NCBI GenBank assembly: GCA_965233705.1
Contig: CBDDTF010000003.1
Location: forward strand, 124,001-188,000
DNA length: 64,000 nucleotides
From: Algihabitans sp965233705
GTDB lineage: Bacteria > Pseudomonadota > Alphaproteobacteria > Kiloniellales > DSM-21159
Reading direction: 5' to 3'
Shown here: in pieces, positions 42,614 to 50,982 of the stretch
Numbering within the stretch: the first letter of the stretch is position 1
Layout of the letters: each line of letters starts with the position of its first letter
Made by a program: the position numbers and the translations under genes
The notes under the pieces: model-generated
Database searches by the model: none
The model's input: the letters and a program-made list of their open reading frames with translations, nothing else
Told to the model about the DNA's origin: nothing

Positions 42614-44083
42614 CTAGCGCGGCGCCGGGACGATGTCGACGCGGTTGGGCGGCCCGTCGGGCACGTTGTTGCCCAGCGCGCGCACGTCCATCCGGGTCGA
42701 GCGGACCCCCTGCTCGATCAGGAACTGGCGCACCGCCAGGGCGCGCGACAGCGACAGGCGGCGGGCCTGGTTGACCTGACTGCTGTCGCCGGCCGCGTAG
42801 GCCAGGAGCTGGATGCGCCGGTTCTCGTCGGCCTGCAGCTCCTGGGCGAGCCGGTCGAGCGCGGCGCTGCCGTCCGAGGTCACCTCGTCCTGCGCCTCGG
42901 TGAACATGATGCGGGCCATGACCTCCTCGCCGCCGCTCGCGGCGGCCGGGTCGGGCAGGGCGGCTTCCTGCGGTGCCGCGCTCTCGGGCTCGCCGTCGCG
43001 CGGCGCCGGCGCCGGGCTGGCGGGCGCGGCGACCTGCGGCTCGGCGGGCGCTTCCGGCTCGGGGGCGGCCTGGGGCGCGGGCGCAGCCTGGGAGTCGGCC
43101 TCGGCGCCGGGGCTCGGGGTCGGGGCCGGCGGCGGGGCCGGCGGCGCGGCCGGTGCGGCGGCGGGCGCCGGCATCGGCTCGGGGCTCGTCGGCTCGGGGC
43201 TGGCGGGCTCGGGGCTGGCGAGCTCGGGGCTTGCCGGTTCGGGGGGGGCGGACTCGGGGCTCGCCGGGGCGGCCGGCTGCGGCGCCGGGCTGGGCGTCGG
43301 CGCGGCGGCCTCGCGCTCCGGGGTGGCGCTGGGCGCGGACGTGGGGGCCGCTGCCGGGGGCGGGGCGGGCGTCGGCGTGGCGGGCTGGCTGGCCCGCTGC
43401 GGCGCACCGTTGGCGCCCTCGCGCGCCGCCAGGGCCTGGGACGGCAGCGGCGGCGGGCTGCCGCGCTCGGTGCGGGCCGGCGCCGCCGGGCGGGCAGGCG
43501 GCTGGAAGGCTTGCGAGCGTGGCTGGTCCATCCGCGGTTGGTCCATTTGCCCCTGGCCCCTGGCGGCCTGTCCCATCGGGGCCTGTCCCGCCTGCTGGGT
43601 CTGGTAGCCGGGCGCGAAGGTGGTGACCGGCGGGCGCGGCGTGGGGCTGTAGGCGCGCACGCTGCCGTAGGGCTGCACGCCACCGTAGGGCGGCGCGGCC
43701 GGCTGGCCGTAGGGCGCGCCGTAGCCCTGAGCGTAACCCTGAGCGTAACCCTGGCCCTGGCCGGAGCGGGTGACCGTTGAGCGCGGCATCTGCTGCGGCG
43801 GGTACTGCAGCCCGCCGGGCACGCCGTAGCCGCCCCCCATCATGCCGCCGCCCACGACGCCGCCGGCTGCCGGGGCGCCGGCCGGGGGAAAGCCCTGGCC
43901 GTAGGGGGCGGCGCCGCCGCCCAGGCTGTTGAGAAGCTGCTGATTGACGAAGACGTTGCCCTGGGCCGCCGCCGGGGCGCTCAGAGCCAGGCCGGCACCG
44001 AGCGCCAGGACGGCGCAGCCGCCGCGCCAGATCAGGCGCAGGCCGGTGGTGCGGCGCTGAAGCTTGCTGTAGTCGCTGCTCAT
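42614..44083 (-). CDS. Proline-rich secreted protein with OmpA-like C-terminal domain
   Basis: ATG 44083 (489 residues) is preferred over a GTG seven codons earlier. There is a Sec signal peptide (RLIWRGGCAVLALGAGLALS, cleavage near AAAQG). Tyr/Gly/Gln repeats (YAQGYAQGYG) and a proline/glutamate-rich tract with SPEPAS repeats (about 260-340) follow. The OmpA-like domain is at about 385-489 (FTEAQDEVTSDGSAALDRLA, LSRALAVRQFLIEQGV, NRVDIVPAPR). A role in periplasmic or outer-membrane peptidoglycan anchoring is inferred. It precedes the MotA/MotB-like genes and may act with them. Confidence 0.83.
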   Translation of the reverse strand: MSSDYSKLQRRTTGLRLIWRGGCAVLALGAGLALSAPAAAQGNVFVNQQLLNSLGGGAAPYGQGFPPAGAPAAGGVVGGGMMGGGYGVPGGLQYPPQQMPRSTVTRSGQGQGYAQGYAQGYGAPYGQPAAPPYGGVQPYGSVRAYSPTPRPPVTTFAPGYQTQQAGQAPMGQAARGQGQMDQPRMDQPRSQAFQPPARPAAPARTERGSPPPLPSQALAAREGANGAPQRASQPATPTPAPPPAAAPTSAPSATPEREAAAPTPSPAPQPAAPASPESAPPEPASPELASPEPASPEPTSPEPMPAPAAAPAAPPAPPPAPTPSPGAEADSQAAPAPQAAPEPEAPAEPQVAAPASPAPAPRDGEPESAAPQEAALPDPAAASGGEEVMARIMFTEAQDEVTSDGSAALDRLAQELQADENRRIQLLAYAAGDSSQVNQARRLSLSRALAVRQFLIEQGVRSTRMDVRALGNNVPDGPPNRVDIVPAPR

Positions 44084-44200
44084 CCTCGTTTCGCCCCCTG
44101 GCACCCGCGGTGCGCGTCGGCCTCTCTGCCGCCGGTCGTCTCGACGGGTCTTGTCACTTGTGGCTCCGGCGCCGAAAGCCCCGGCAATCGCAGCCCGCCG

Positions 44201-44241
44201 GACTCCGTGGCGCCCGAGACTCCGTGGCGCCCGAGACTCCG
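44201..44241. repeat. 17-base tandem repeat upstream of the OmpA-like gene
   Basis: GACTCCGTGGCGCCCGA occurs twice (44201-44217, 44218-44234) plus a seven-base partial copy. The surrounding gap (44084-44353) is GC-rich and holds no gene I can support. Confidence 0.9.
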
Positions 44242-44353
44242 CCCCGGCCGAACCGGACGCCCCGACGGCGGTTTACACCAGTTCGCCCGTGCCGGGCAAA
44301 CGCCCAGCGGGCGCCCGCGTCGCGAAGCGGCGCCCGCCTGGTCCGGCGGCGCG

Positions 44354-45163
44354 TCAGCCGGCGCTCGGGCGCGCGGCGCTCAGCAGGCGGTCCAGCGGGT
44401 CCTGCAGCTTCGGCGTGACCGCCAGGATCGAGGGGCTGTCCACCTTGTGGCTGCGGCCGCCGATCTCGGTCACCAGGCCGCCGGCCTCGCGCACCATGAG
44501 GGCGCCGGCGGCGATGTCCCAGGGCTGCAGGTTGCGTTCCCAGTAGCCGTCGTAGCGCCCGGCCGCCACGTAGGCCAGGTCCAGGCTGGCGGTGCCCCAG
44601 CGGCGCACGCCGGAGGAGACGGCCATGACCGCCTCCAGCTCGGCCAGGAACTGGCAATGGCCCGACACCCCCTTGAAGGGGATGCCGGTGGCGAAGAGAC
44701 CCTCGTCCAGGCGCAGGCGCGAGGAGACCCGCAGCCGCCGGTCGTTGAGATAGGCGCCGGCGCCGCGCTCGGCGGCGAAGAGCTCGTCCTTGATCGGGTC
44801 GTAGACCACGCCGGCCACGACGTCGCCGCGCTCTTCCAGGGCGATGGAGATGGCGAAGTGCGGCAGGCCGTGCAGGAAGTTGGTGGTGCCGTCGAGCGGG
44901 TCGACGATCCAGCGCCGGGTCTCGCCGTCCTCCGGCTTCTGGCTGCCCGACTCCTCCATCAGGAAGCCGAAGCCGGGCCGGGCGCGCGCCAGCTCCTCGC
45001 GGATCGTCTTCTCCGCCTTGGTGTCGGCGGTGGAGACGAAGTCGGCCGGTCCCTTGCGCGAGACCTGCAGGTTCTCGACCTCGCCGAAGTCGCGGCGCAG
45101 GCTGCCGGCGGCCTTGCGGGCGGCCTTGATCATGACGGCGATGACGGGCGAGCGCAGGGACAT
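44354..45163 (-). CDS. suhB: Inositol monophosphatase family protein
   Basis: This is a 269-residue lithium-sensitive phosphatase family member. The metal-binding motifs are FLMEESG, IVDPLDGTTNFLHGLPHF and WDIAAGALMVREAGG. It could hydrolyse inositol phosphates or related sugar phosphates, or modulate transcription as SuhB does in E. coli; the sequence alone does not decide. It follows efp by 117 bases on the same strand. Confidence 0.93.
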   Translation of the reverse strand: MSLRSPVIAVMIKAARKAAGSLRRDFGEVENLQVSRKGPADFVSTADTKAEKTIREELARARPGFGFLMEESGSQKPEDGETRRWIVDPLDGTTNFLHGLPHFAISIALEERGDVVAGVVYDPIKDELFAAERGAGAYLNDRRLRVSSRLRLDEGLFATGIPFKGVSGHCQFLAELEAVMAVSSGVRRWGTASLDLAYVAAGRYDGYWERNLQPWDIAAGALMVREAGGLVTEIGGRSHKVDSPSILAVTPKLQDPLDRLLSAARPSAG

Positions 45164-45280
45164 GGGACGCTGAGGACTCCGGAGCGGCGGGACGAAGAAG
45201 GAAGGAAGCGGCGGGACGGGGGGCGGTGGGCCGGCGCGCGGTGGGCGGCCGGGCGATGGGCGGGCGCGGCCGCCGCCGGC

Positions 45281-45847
45281 TCAGTCCTTGGCGCGCTCCA
45301 CGTAGCTGCCGTCGGCGGTGTTGACCACCACACGGGTGCCGGAGTCGATGTGCGGCGGCACCATGATCTTGACGCCGTTCTCCAGCACCGCCGGCTTGTA
45401 GCTGGACGAGGCGGTCTGCCCCTTCACCACCGGGTCCGCCTCGGAAATCTCCAGGGTCACCTGCTCGGGCAGCTCGACCGAGATGGGGCTGCCCTCGTAG
45501 GACTCGATCATCACCGTCATGCCCTCGGCCAGGAAGGGCAGCGGCTCGCCGACCAGCTCGCTGTTGACGGTGATCTGCTCGAAGCTCTCGTTGTCCATGA
45601 AGGTCAGCATGTCGCCGTCGGCGAAGAGGAACTGGTACTCGTGCTGGTCCAGGCGCACGCGCTCGACCGTCTCGTCGGCGCGGAAGCGCTCGTTCAGCTT
45701 GGTGCCATCGCGCACGTCCTTCAACTCGACCTGGGCATAGGCGCCGGACTTGCCGGTCTTGGTGGCCTGCACCTTGACCGCGCGCAGCAGGCGGCCCTTG
45801 TGCTCGATGATGTTGCCGGGGCGGATGGCGTTGCCGTTGATCTTCAT
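45281..45847 (-). CDS. efp: Translation elongation factor P
   Basis: EF-P rescues ribosomes stalled at polyproline. ATG 45847 gives 188 residues starting MKINGNAIRPGNIIEHKG, the usual length. The modification loop reads TKTGKSGAYAQVEL with Lys33 at the tip, equivalent to E. coli Lys34. The three-domain order is complete, ending in VVVNTADGSYVERAKD. It likely has many clients here, since FtsZ, FtsL and the OmpA-like protein carry proline-rich stretches. Confidence 0.97.
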   Translation of the reverse strand: MKINGNAIRPGNIIEHKGRLLRAVKVQATKTGKSGAYAQVELKDVRDGTKLNERFRADETVERVRLDQHEYQFLFADGDMLTFMDNESFEQITVNSELVGEPLPFLAEGMTVMIESYEGSPISVELPEQVTLEISEADPVVKGQTASSSYKPAVLENGVKIMVPPHIDSGTRVVVNTADGSYVERAKD

Positions 45848-46028
45848 CGGTTGCGACCTCGGGAGTTCGGGATCGGGCGACCGCCGGCGCACGGTCCGCG
45901 GAGCGGCCGGCAGGCCGGCGCGCCGCCGCGACGCGGCTGGGTCTAGAGAGACTGGCTCGGACTTGAGGCGCCGCCGATATAACCGCTGCGCGCCCCGCTG
46001 GCAACGGGGGTGACCCGGCGGACCGGCG

Positions 46029-46967
46029 TCAATCCCGCGTCCGCGCCCCGGCGTAGCATGCTTCCTCGGCGTAGTAGTCCTCGAAGCCCACGCGCTCGCG
46101 CAGCTCGGCGAAGTCCATCAGCAGGCCGCTCGGGTGGGTGCCGCTGCGCAACGCCGCCAGGGCGTCGCGCTGGGCGCGCATGGCGGCCGACAGCAGGGTC
46201 AGGGGGTAGGCGGCGATGGCAAAGCCCAGGGCCTCCAGTTCCGGCGGGCCGAGCAGCGGCGTGTCGCCGCCCTCGACCAGATTGGCCATCTTCCAGCCGG
46301 GCACCTCCCGGGCGACCGTCTCCATCTCCGCCGCATCGCGCGGCGCCTCGACGAAGAGGATGTCGGCCCCCAGGTCGGCGAAGCCCTGGGCGCGGGCGAT
46401 GGCCTCGCCCAGACCCTCGCCGTGGCGGGCATCGGTGCGCGCCAGGATCAGCAGGTCCTGGCCGCGCGCGCGGGCCGCGTCGCGGGCGTCGACGGCGGCG
46501 CGGATGCGGTCGAGCGCCAGTTCGCGCGGCACCACCTCCTTGCCGCGGGTATGGCCGCAGCGCTTGGGCGCCACCTGGTCCTCGATCATCGCCGCGGCGA
46601 AGCCGGCCTGGGCGTAGCCGGCGATCGTGCGCTTGACGTTCAGCGCGTTGCCGTAGCCGGTGTCGGCGTCGCCCAGCACCGGGATCGAGACCGCCGCGGT
46701 GATGTTGCGCCCCTGATCCAGCATCTCGGCGTAGGAGATCAGGCCGGTGTCCGGCGCCCCCAGCCGCGCGGCCGAGACGGCGAAGCCGCTCATGAAGGTC
46801 AGGGGGAAGCCGGCCTGCTCGACCAGGCGGGCCGAAAGCGCGTCGTAGCAGCAGGGCATGACCTGCAGGCCGCCGCCCTCCAGCAGGCGGCGCAGCTTGG
46901 CTCCGGGCAGGGCGGCGCTGGCGTCGGGGGCGTCGGGCACGTCGGGCACGACGGCGTCGTCGGGCAT
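46029..46967 (-). CDS. Isocitrate lyase/PEP mutase superfamily lyase
   Basis: ATG 46967 gives 312 residues. The motifs CCYDALSARLVEQAG, PVLGDADTGYGNALNV (metal-binding Asp residues) and IEDQVAPKRCGH (catalytic Cys loop, as in methylisocitrate and dimethylmalate lyases) place it in the lyase branch, not the phosphonomutase branch. It cleaves a C-C bond in a small dicarboxylic acid. It is the last gene of a TRAP-transporter operon (57 bases after dctM), so its substrate is probably imported by that transporter. Exact substrate is unknown. Confidence 0.85.
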   Translation of the reverse strand: MPDDAVVPDVPDAPDASAALPGAKLRRLLEGGGLQVMPCCYDALSARLVEQAGFPLTFMSGFAVSAARLGAPDTGLISYAEMLDQGRNITAAVSIPVLGDADTGYGNALNVKRTIAGYAQAGFAAAMIEDQVAPKRCGHTRGKEVVPRELALDRIRAAVDARDAARARGQDLLILARTDARHGEGLGEAIARAQGFADLGADILFVEAPRDAAEMETVAREVPGWKMANLVEGGDTPLLGPPELEALGFAIAAYPLTLLSAAMRAQRDALAALRSGTHPSGLLMDFAELRERVGFEDYYAEEACYAGARTRD

Positions 46968-47023
46968 TGGCGATCCTTCTGGCTCTGGCCTTCTGGCTCT
47001 GGCGGGGCGGGGCCGCGTCGCCG

Positions 47024-48298
47024 CTACATCCTGAACGGAATGTAGAGCGCGATGTCGGGCACCAGGAAGATGATCACGACGGTCAGCAGCATCAACGCCA
47101 GGAAGGGCCAGACGCCGCGCGCCACCTCGCCCATGCCGGCCTTGCCCACGGCCTGGATGACGTAGAGGTTGAGGCCGACCGGCGGCGTGATCAGCGCGCA
47201 TTCCACCATGATCACGAAGAAGATGCCGAACCAGATCGGGTCGATGCCCAGCGCCGCCAGGGAGGGGGCGAGCACCGGCACCATGATCAGCATCATCGAT
47301 AGCGCCTCCAGGAACAGGCCCATCAGCACCAGCACCAGCGCGACGACCAGGATGAACAGCGCCGCCTCGTCGACGTTGCCGGCGATCAGCGCCGAGATGT
47401 CCTGCGGGATGCGGTAGAGCGTGATGGCCTTGCCGAAGACCTTGGCGCCGGCGACGATCAGCAGGATGGTGACCGTGGTGCGCATGGCGTCCAGGGTCGC
47501 CTCCTTGAGCAGTGCCCAGGTCAGGGTGCGCAGCACCAGGCCGGTGATCACCAGGCTGGCGGCGAAGCCGATGGCCGCCGCCTCGGTCGGGGTGAAGGCG
47601 CCGGCGTAGATGCCCCAGATGATCAGCGCGGCCAGCGCGAAGGTCGGCGCGGCGCGCAGCAGCGTCGTCTTGCGCTCGGCCCAGCTCGCCTTGTCCAGCG
47701 GCGTGAAGCCGCCGCCGAATTTGGCGTAGAGCATGGAGAAGCCGACGAAGAGCCCGACCAGCAGCAGGCCGGGGCCGATGCCGGCCAGGAAGAGCTGGAT
47801 CACCGACTCCTCGGTGATGAAGCCGAACACGATCATCGGGATCGACGGCGGAATCAGGATGCCCAGCGTGCCGCCGGCGGCCAGCAGCCCCAGCACGAAG
47901 GGGCGGGCGTAGCCGCGCTTGAGCATCTCGGGGATCGCAACCGTGCCGATGGTTGCCGCCGTGGCGACGCTGGAGCCGGAGATCGCCGCGAAGATGCCGC
48001 AGGAGACGATGGTGGCCACCGCCAGGCCGCCGGGCCAGTGGCCGACCCAGGCCTGCACCGCGGCGAAGAGGTCGCGCCCCACGCCGCCCTTGAGCAGCAC
48101 GTTGGACATCAGCAGGAACAGCGGCACGGCCAGCAGGATGAAGTTGTCGATGGTCGACAGCAGGCCCTGCGGCACCATCAGCGGCGAGAAGCCGCCGAGC
48201 AGCAGCATGGCCGCGCCGAGCCCGGCGAGCGCGAAGGCCACCGGCACGCCGGCCAGCAGCAGGCCGAAGAGCGCGAGCAGGACGAGCAGGGTTTCCAT
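47024..48298 (-). CDS. dctM: TRAP transporter large permease subunit
   Basis: This 424-residue protein has about 12 membrane helices and is the DctM family transport subunit, driven by the sodium or proton gradient. Family traits are repeated helix pairs, with PPSIPMIVFGFITEESVIQL and TPPVGLNLYVIQAVGKAGM as conserved loops. It overlaps no gene; dctQ lies 21 bases upstream. Confidence 0.95.
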   Translation of the reverse strand: METLLVLLALFGLLLAGVPVAFALAGLGAAMLLLGGFSPLMVPQGLLSTIDNFILLAVPLFLLMSNVLLKGGVGRDLFAAVQAWVGHWPGGLAVATIVSCGIFAAISGSSVATAATIGTVAIPEMLKRGYARPFVLGLLAAGGTLGILIPPSIPMIVFGFITEESVIQLFLAGIGPGLLLVGLFVGFSMLYAKFGGGFTPLDKASWAERKTTLLRAAPTFALAALIIWGIYAGAFTPTEAAAIGFAASLVITGLVLRTLTWALLKEATLDAMRTTVTILLIVAGAKVFGKAITLYRIPQDISALIAGNVDEAALFILVVALVLVLMGLFLEALSMMLIMVPVLAPSLAALGIDPIWFGIFFVIMVECALITPPVGLNLYVIQAVGKAGMGEVARGVWPFLALMLLTVVIIFLVPDIALYIPFRM

Positions 48299-48319
48299 GG
48301 TGGTGTCCTCGCCCCGGCC

Positions 48320-48847
48320 TCAGTGGGCGCCGCCGGGCGAGTCACCGCCGCCGAGCCCTTCGGACTCCGGCGTGCGGCCGCCGCGCAGCAGGCGGAGGAT
48401 CTCGACCAGCGCCTGGGCCAGCAGCAAGGCGAAGCCCAGCGGCACGGCCGCCTCCAGCAGCCCCTGCGGCAGGTCCAGCATGGTCGCCGTGGTGCGCCCG
48501 CGCGCCAGGGAGTCGGCGGCGATCGCCCAGCCGTACCAGAGCGCGATGCCGCTGAGCGCGGCGACCACGGTCAGCGCGACCAGCTCGGCGCCGCGCCGTC
48601 CGGCCGGGCCGAGGCGCCCGGTGACCAGGGTGATGCTGATGTGGCTGCGCCGGCGCAGCAGCGCCGCCATGGCCAGGAAGGTGCCCCAGACCAGGAAGAC
48701 GCGGCTCAGCTCCTCGGCCCAGATGGTGGGAGCGTTGAAGAGATAGCGGGCCACCACCTCGTAGGTGATCATCGCCGCGGTGGCGAAGAACAGCCAGGCG
48801 GCGAGCTGGGCCAGCAGGTCGTTGAGGCGGTCGAGCAGGCGGAACAT
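48320..48847 (-). CDS. dctQ: TRAP transporter small permease subunit
   Basis: ATG 48847 gives a 175-residue protein with four membrane helices, starting MFRLLDRLNDLLAQLAAW and containing TIWAEELSRVFLVWGTFLAM, the conserved DctQ loop. The C-terminal tail (GRTPESEGLGGGD) is acidic. It works with DctM. It lies 181 bases after dctP. Confidence 0.93.
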   Translation of the reverse strand: MFRLLDRLNDLLAQLAAWLFFATAAMITYEVVARYLFNAPTIWAEELSRVFLVWGTFLAMAALLRRRSHISITLVTGRLGPAGRRGAELVALTVVAALSGIALWYGWAIAADSLARGRTTATMLDLPQGLLEAAVPLGFALLLAQALVEILRLLRGGRTPESEGLGGGDSPGGAH

Positions 48848-49028
48848 GGGGACCTTGGCTGCCGAAAGGGAGGGCGGCGCGGGGCGCGGCCGCGCCGGCC
48901 GGACGCGGCCCGGCGACACGATCCGGTCCTGCGGTGGACCGGCGGCGCGCGGTGCGCGCGGGGGCAAGCGGGGCAGGTGGGGGGCCAAGCGGGGGACGGC
49001 CCGCCGGCCCGGCCCTCGGGGACGGCGG

Positions 49029-50063
49029 TCAGTTGCCGGCGGACTCGCGCAGCGCCAGCGCCGCCTCGTAGACCTCCTGACCCAGCGCTCCGGAGTCGGC
49101 CAGGTACTGGTCGATCACCGGCTGGGCGCCGGCGCGCCAGGCCTCCACCTCCTCGGGCGAGAGCTCGTAGATCTGCATGCCGTTCTCGCGGGCGGCGGCA
49201 TAGGCCTCGGCCTCGATCTCGGCGATGCGCTCGCGCACGGCGGCGTCGGCCGTGGCGGCGGCGGCCTGGATGACCTCCTTGTGAGCCTCGGGCAGGCCCT
49301 GCCAGAAGTCCTCGTTGACCAGCACGACGAACTCGATGTCGGCGTGGTTGGTCACGGTGATCCAGTCCATCACCTCCCAGAGCGAACGCGACTTCACGCC
49401 GGACACGCCGGTCATGCCGACGTCGACCGTGCCGCGCTGGTAGGCGAGGTACTGCTCGGAGCCGGATATCAGGGTCGGCGCGCCGCCCACCGCCTCGATG
49501 AAGCTGCCCAGCGTCTTGCCGAACACGCGGACCTTCTTGTCCTCCACGTCGGCCGGAGTCTTCAGCGGCTCGTCCTGCGAGAGCATGATGGCGCCGCCGT
49601 AGGCCTGCCACCAGAGCACCCGGCTGCCGGTATCCCGAATCGCCGCGTCGATCTTGCTCCGCACCGGGCTGTCCGGTGCGGTGGCCGCGCGCACCAGCTC
49701 TTCGGAATTGAACATGAAGGGCATGTAGAAGATGTCGACGGCGGGGATGTCGCCGACGAAGCGGGTCAGCGAGGCCACGCCCATCTCGATCGCGCCGGAC
49801 CCCACTGCCTGGGGCACCTCGCTGTCCTTGTAGAGCTGCGCGGAGTCGTAGATCTCGACCGCGATCTCGCCGTCCGAGGCGCTCTCGACCTCCTCCTTGA
49901 ACAGCAGCAGGTTCTGGCCGAGGTGGCTCTTCACCGGGAGCTGCAGGGTGATCCGCAGCGTGGTCTCGGCCGCCTTGGCCGGCACGGTGGTCGCCGGCAC
50001 GGCGAAGGTCAGCACAGTGGCGAAAGCGGCGGCGGCGAAAGCCGCGCCCTTCAACGGCTTCAT
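49029..50063 (-). CDS. dctP: TRAP transporter solute-binding protein
   Basis: This is a periplasmic binding protein of the DctP family (344 residues). ATG 50063 has GGGAGGG upstream, and a Sec signal peptide is evident (MKPLKGAAFAAAAFATVLTF, cleavage near AKAAE). The family features DVEDKKVRVFGKTLGSFIE and the region around RGTVDVGMTGVSG are present. The ligand is an organic acid, not predictable from the sequence. It is the first gene of the operon with dctQ, dctM and the lyase. Confidence 0.94.
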   Translation of the reverse strand: MKPLKGAAFAAAAFATVLTFAVPATTVPAKAAETTLRITLQLPVKSHLGQNLLLFKEEVESASDGEIAVEIYDSAQLYKDSEVPQAVGSGAIEMGVASLTRFVGDIPAVDIFYMPFMFNSEELVRAATAPDSPVRSKIDAAIRDTGSRVLWWQAYGGAIMLSQDEPLKTPADVEDKKVRVFGKTLGSFIEAVGGAPTLISGSEQYLAYQRGTVDVGMTGVSGVKSRSLWEVMDWITVTNHADIEFVVLVNEDFWQGLPEAHKEVIQAAAATADAAVRERIAEIEAEAYAAARENGMQIYELSPEEVEAWRAGAQPVIDQYLADSGALGQEVYEAALALRESAGN

Positions 50064-50270
50064 CGGGTGTCCCTCCCAGTCGGACCTGACGACCCGGCGG
50101 CGCGCCTTCGTTTGTTGCGTGGGCGGCTCGCCGGGGGCAGGAAAACTACCCGCCGGGCGGGGGCGGGACAAGCCGGGAAATCGCGCCGCGGGGCGTGTGC
50201 GCTGCATACCCGAGAATGGAGGCAAGGCGCCGGTCGGTCGGTGCCGCTGCGGGCGCGCCGCCGGGCTCTG

Positions 50271-50312
50271 GCAGGGTGGGCCCGGGCAGGGTGGGCCCGG
50301 GCAGGTATGGGG
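50271..50312. repeat. 15-base tandem repeat upstream of dctP
   Basis: GCAGGGTGGGCCCGG occurs twice exactly (50271-50285, 50286-50300) and then a partial third copy. It sits in the 282-base gap between the ThiE-like gene and dctP. The palindromic GGGCCC within each unit could form small hairpins. No gene is seen in the gap. Confidence 0.9.
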
Positions 50313-50345
50313 TCGGAGGGGGCGGGCCCGGGCGGGTCTCGCCGG

Positions 50346-50963
50346 TCAGGTCCCGCTTTCGCCCGCCTTGGCGTCGAACAGCGCGTTGAAGGCCCGCACC
50401 GCTTCGGCCGGCCCCTCCGCATGGTCCCAGACCGCCCGGCCCACGGCCAGGAAGTCGGCCCCGGCGTCGATCAGCGCGGGGGCGCCTTCCAGGTCGACCT
50501 CGCCCCAGGCGACGCAGGGGACCTCCATCATCTCGGCCCACCAGGCGATGGTCTCGCGCGCCTGGGCGTCGAAGCTGACGTAGTCGCAGTCCAGCTCGCC
50601 GGCCACCATCGCCAGGTGGCGCGAGTCGCCGCAGTCGGCGCCCAGGATGGCGTCGCGGCCGAGCGCCCGGCGCACCGCCCGCAGGCTGGCCGGGCGCGCC
50701 TCCAGGTGCACGCCGTCGCAGTGGTGGGCGTCGGCGACGTCGCAGCGCCCCTCGACCAGCACCGCCACGTCGGCGGCCTGGGCCACCGGCGTCAGGGCCG
50801 CGGCCAGGGCGTTGAGCGTCTCGTCGCTCACGTCGCCGCGGATCAGCAGGCTGGCGACGTCGCCGCCGGACAGCGCGGCCTCCAGCTTGCGGCGGAAATC
50901 GTCAACGGAAACGCCGCCGGACTCGAAGTCCGGCGGCGTGACCAGATAAAGGCGGCAGCGCAT
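50346..50963 (-). CDS. Thiamine phosphate synthase-like protein (degenerate ThiE/TenI)
   Basis: This is a 205-residue TIM-barrel protein beginning MRCRLYLVTPPDF. It is like ThiE/TenI, with DGVHLEARPASLRAVRRALG at the usual HLGQ-type position and ADFLAVGRAVWDH near the phosphate loop. Typical ThiE shows HLGQ-D and GxSxH motifs; here they are HLEARP and GADCGDSRH. The activity may therefore be reduced or different. The frame is intact and lies 19 bases downstream of fba. Confidence 0.75.
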   Translation of the reverse strand: MRCRLYLVTPPDFESGGVSVDDFRRKLEAALSGGDVASLLIRGDVSDETLNALAAALTPVAQAADVAVLVEGRCDVADAHHCDGVHLEARPASLRAVRRALGRDAILGADCGDSRHLAMVAGELDCDYVSFDAQARETIAWWAEMMEVPCVAWGEVDLEGAPALIDAGADFLAVGRAVWDHAEGPAEAVRAFNALFDAKAGESGT

Positions 50964-50982
50964 CGGCGCTTCTGGCTCCGGA

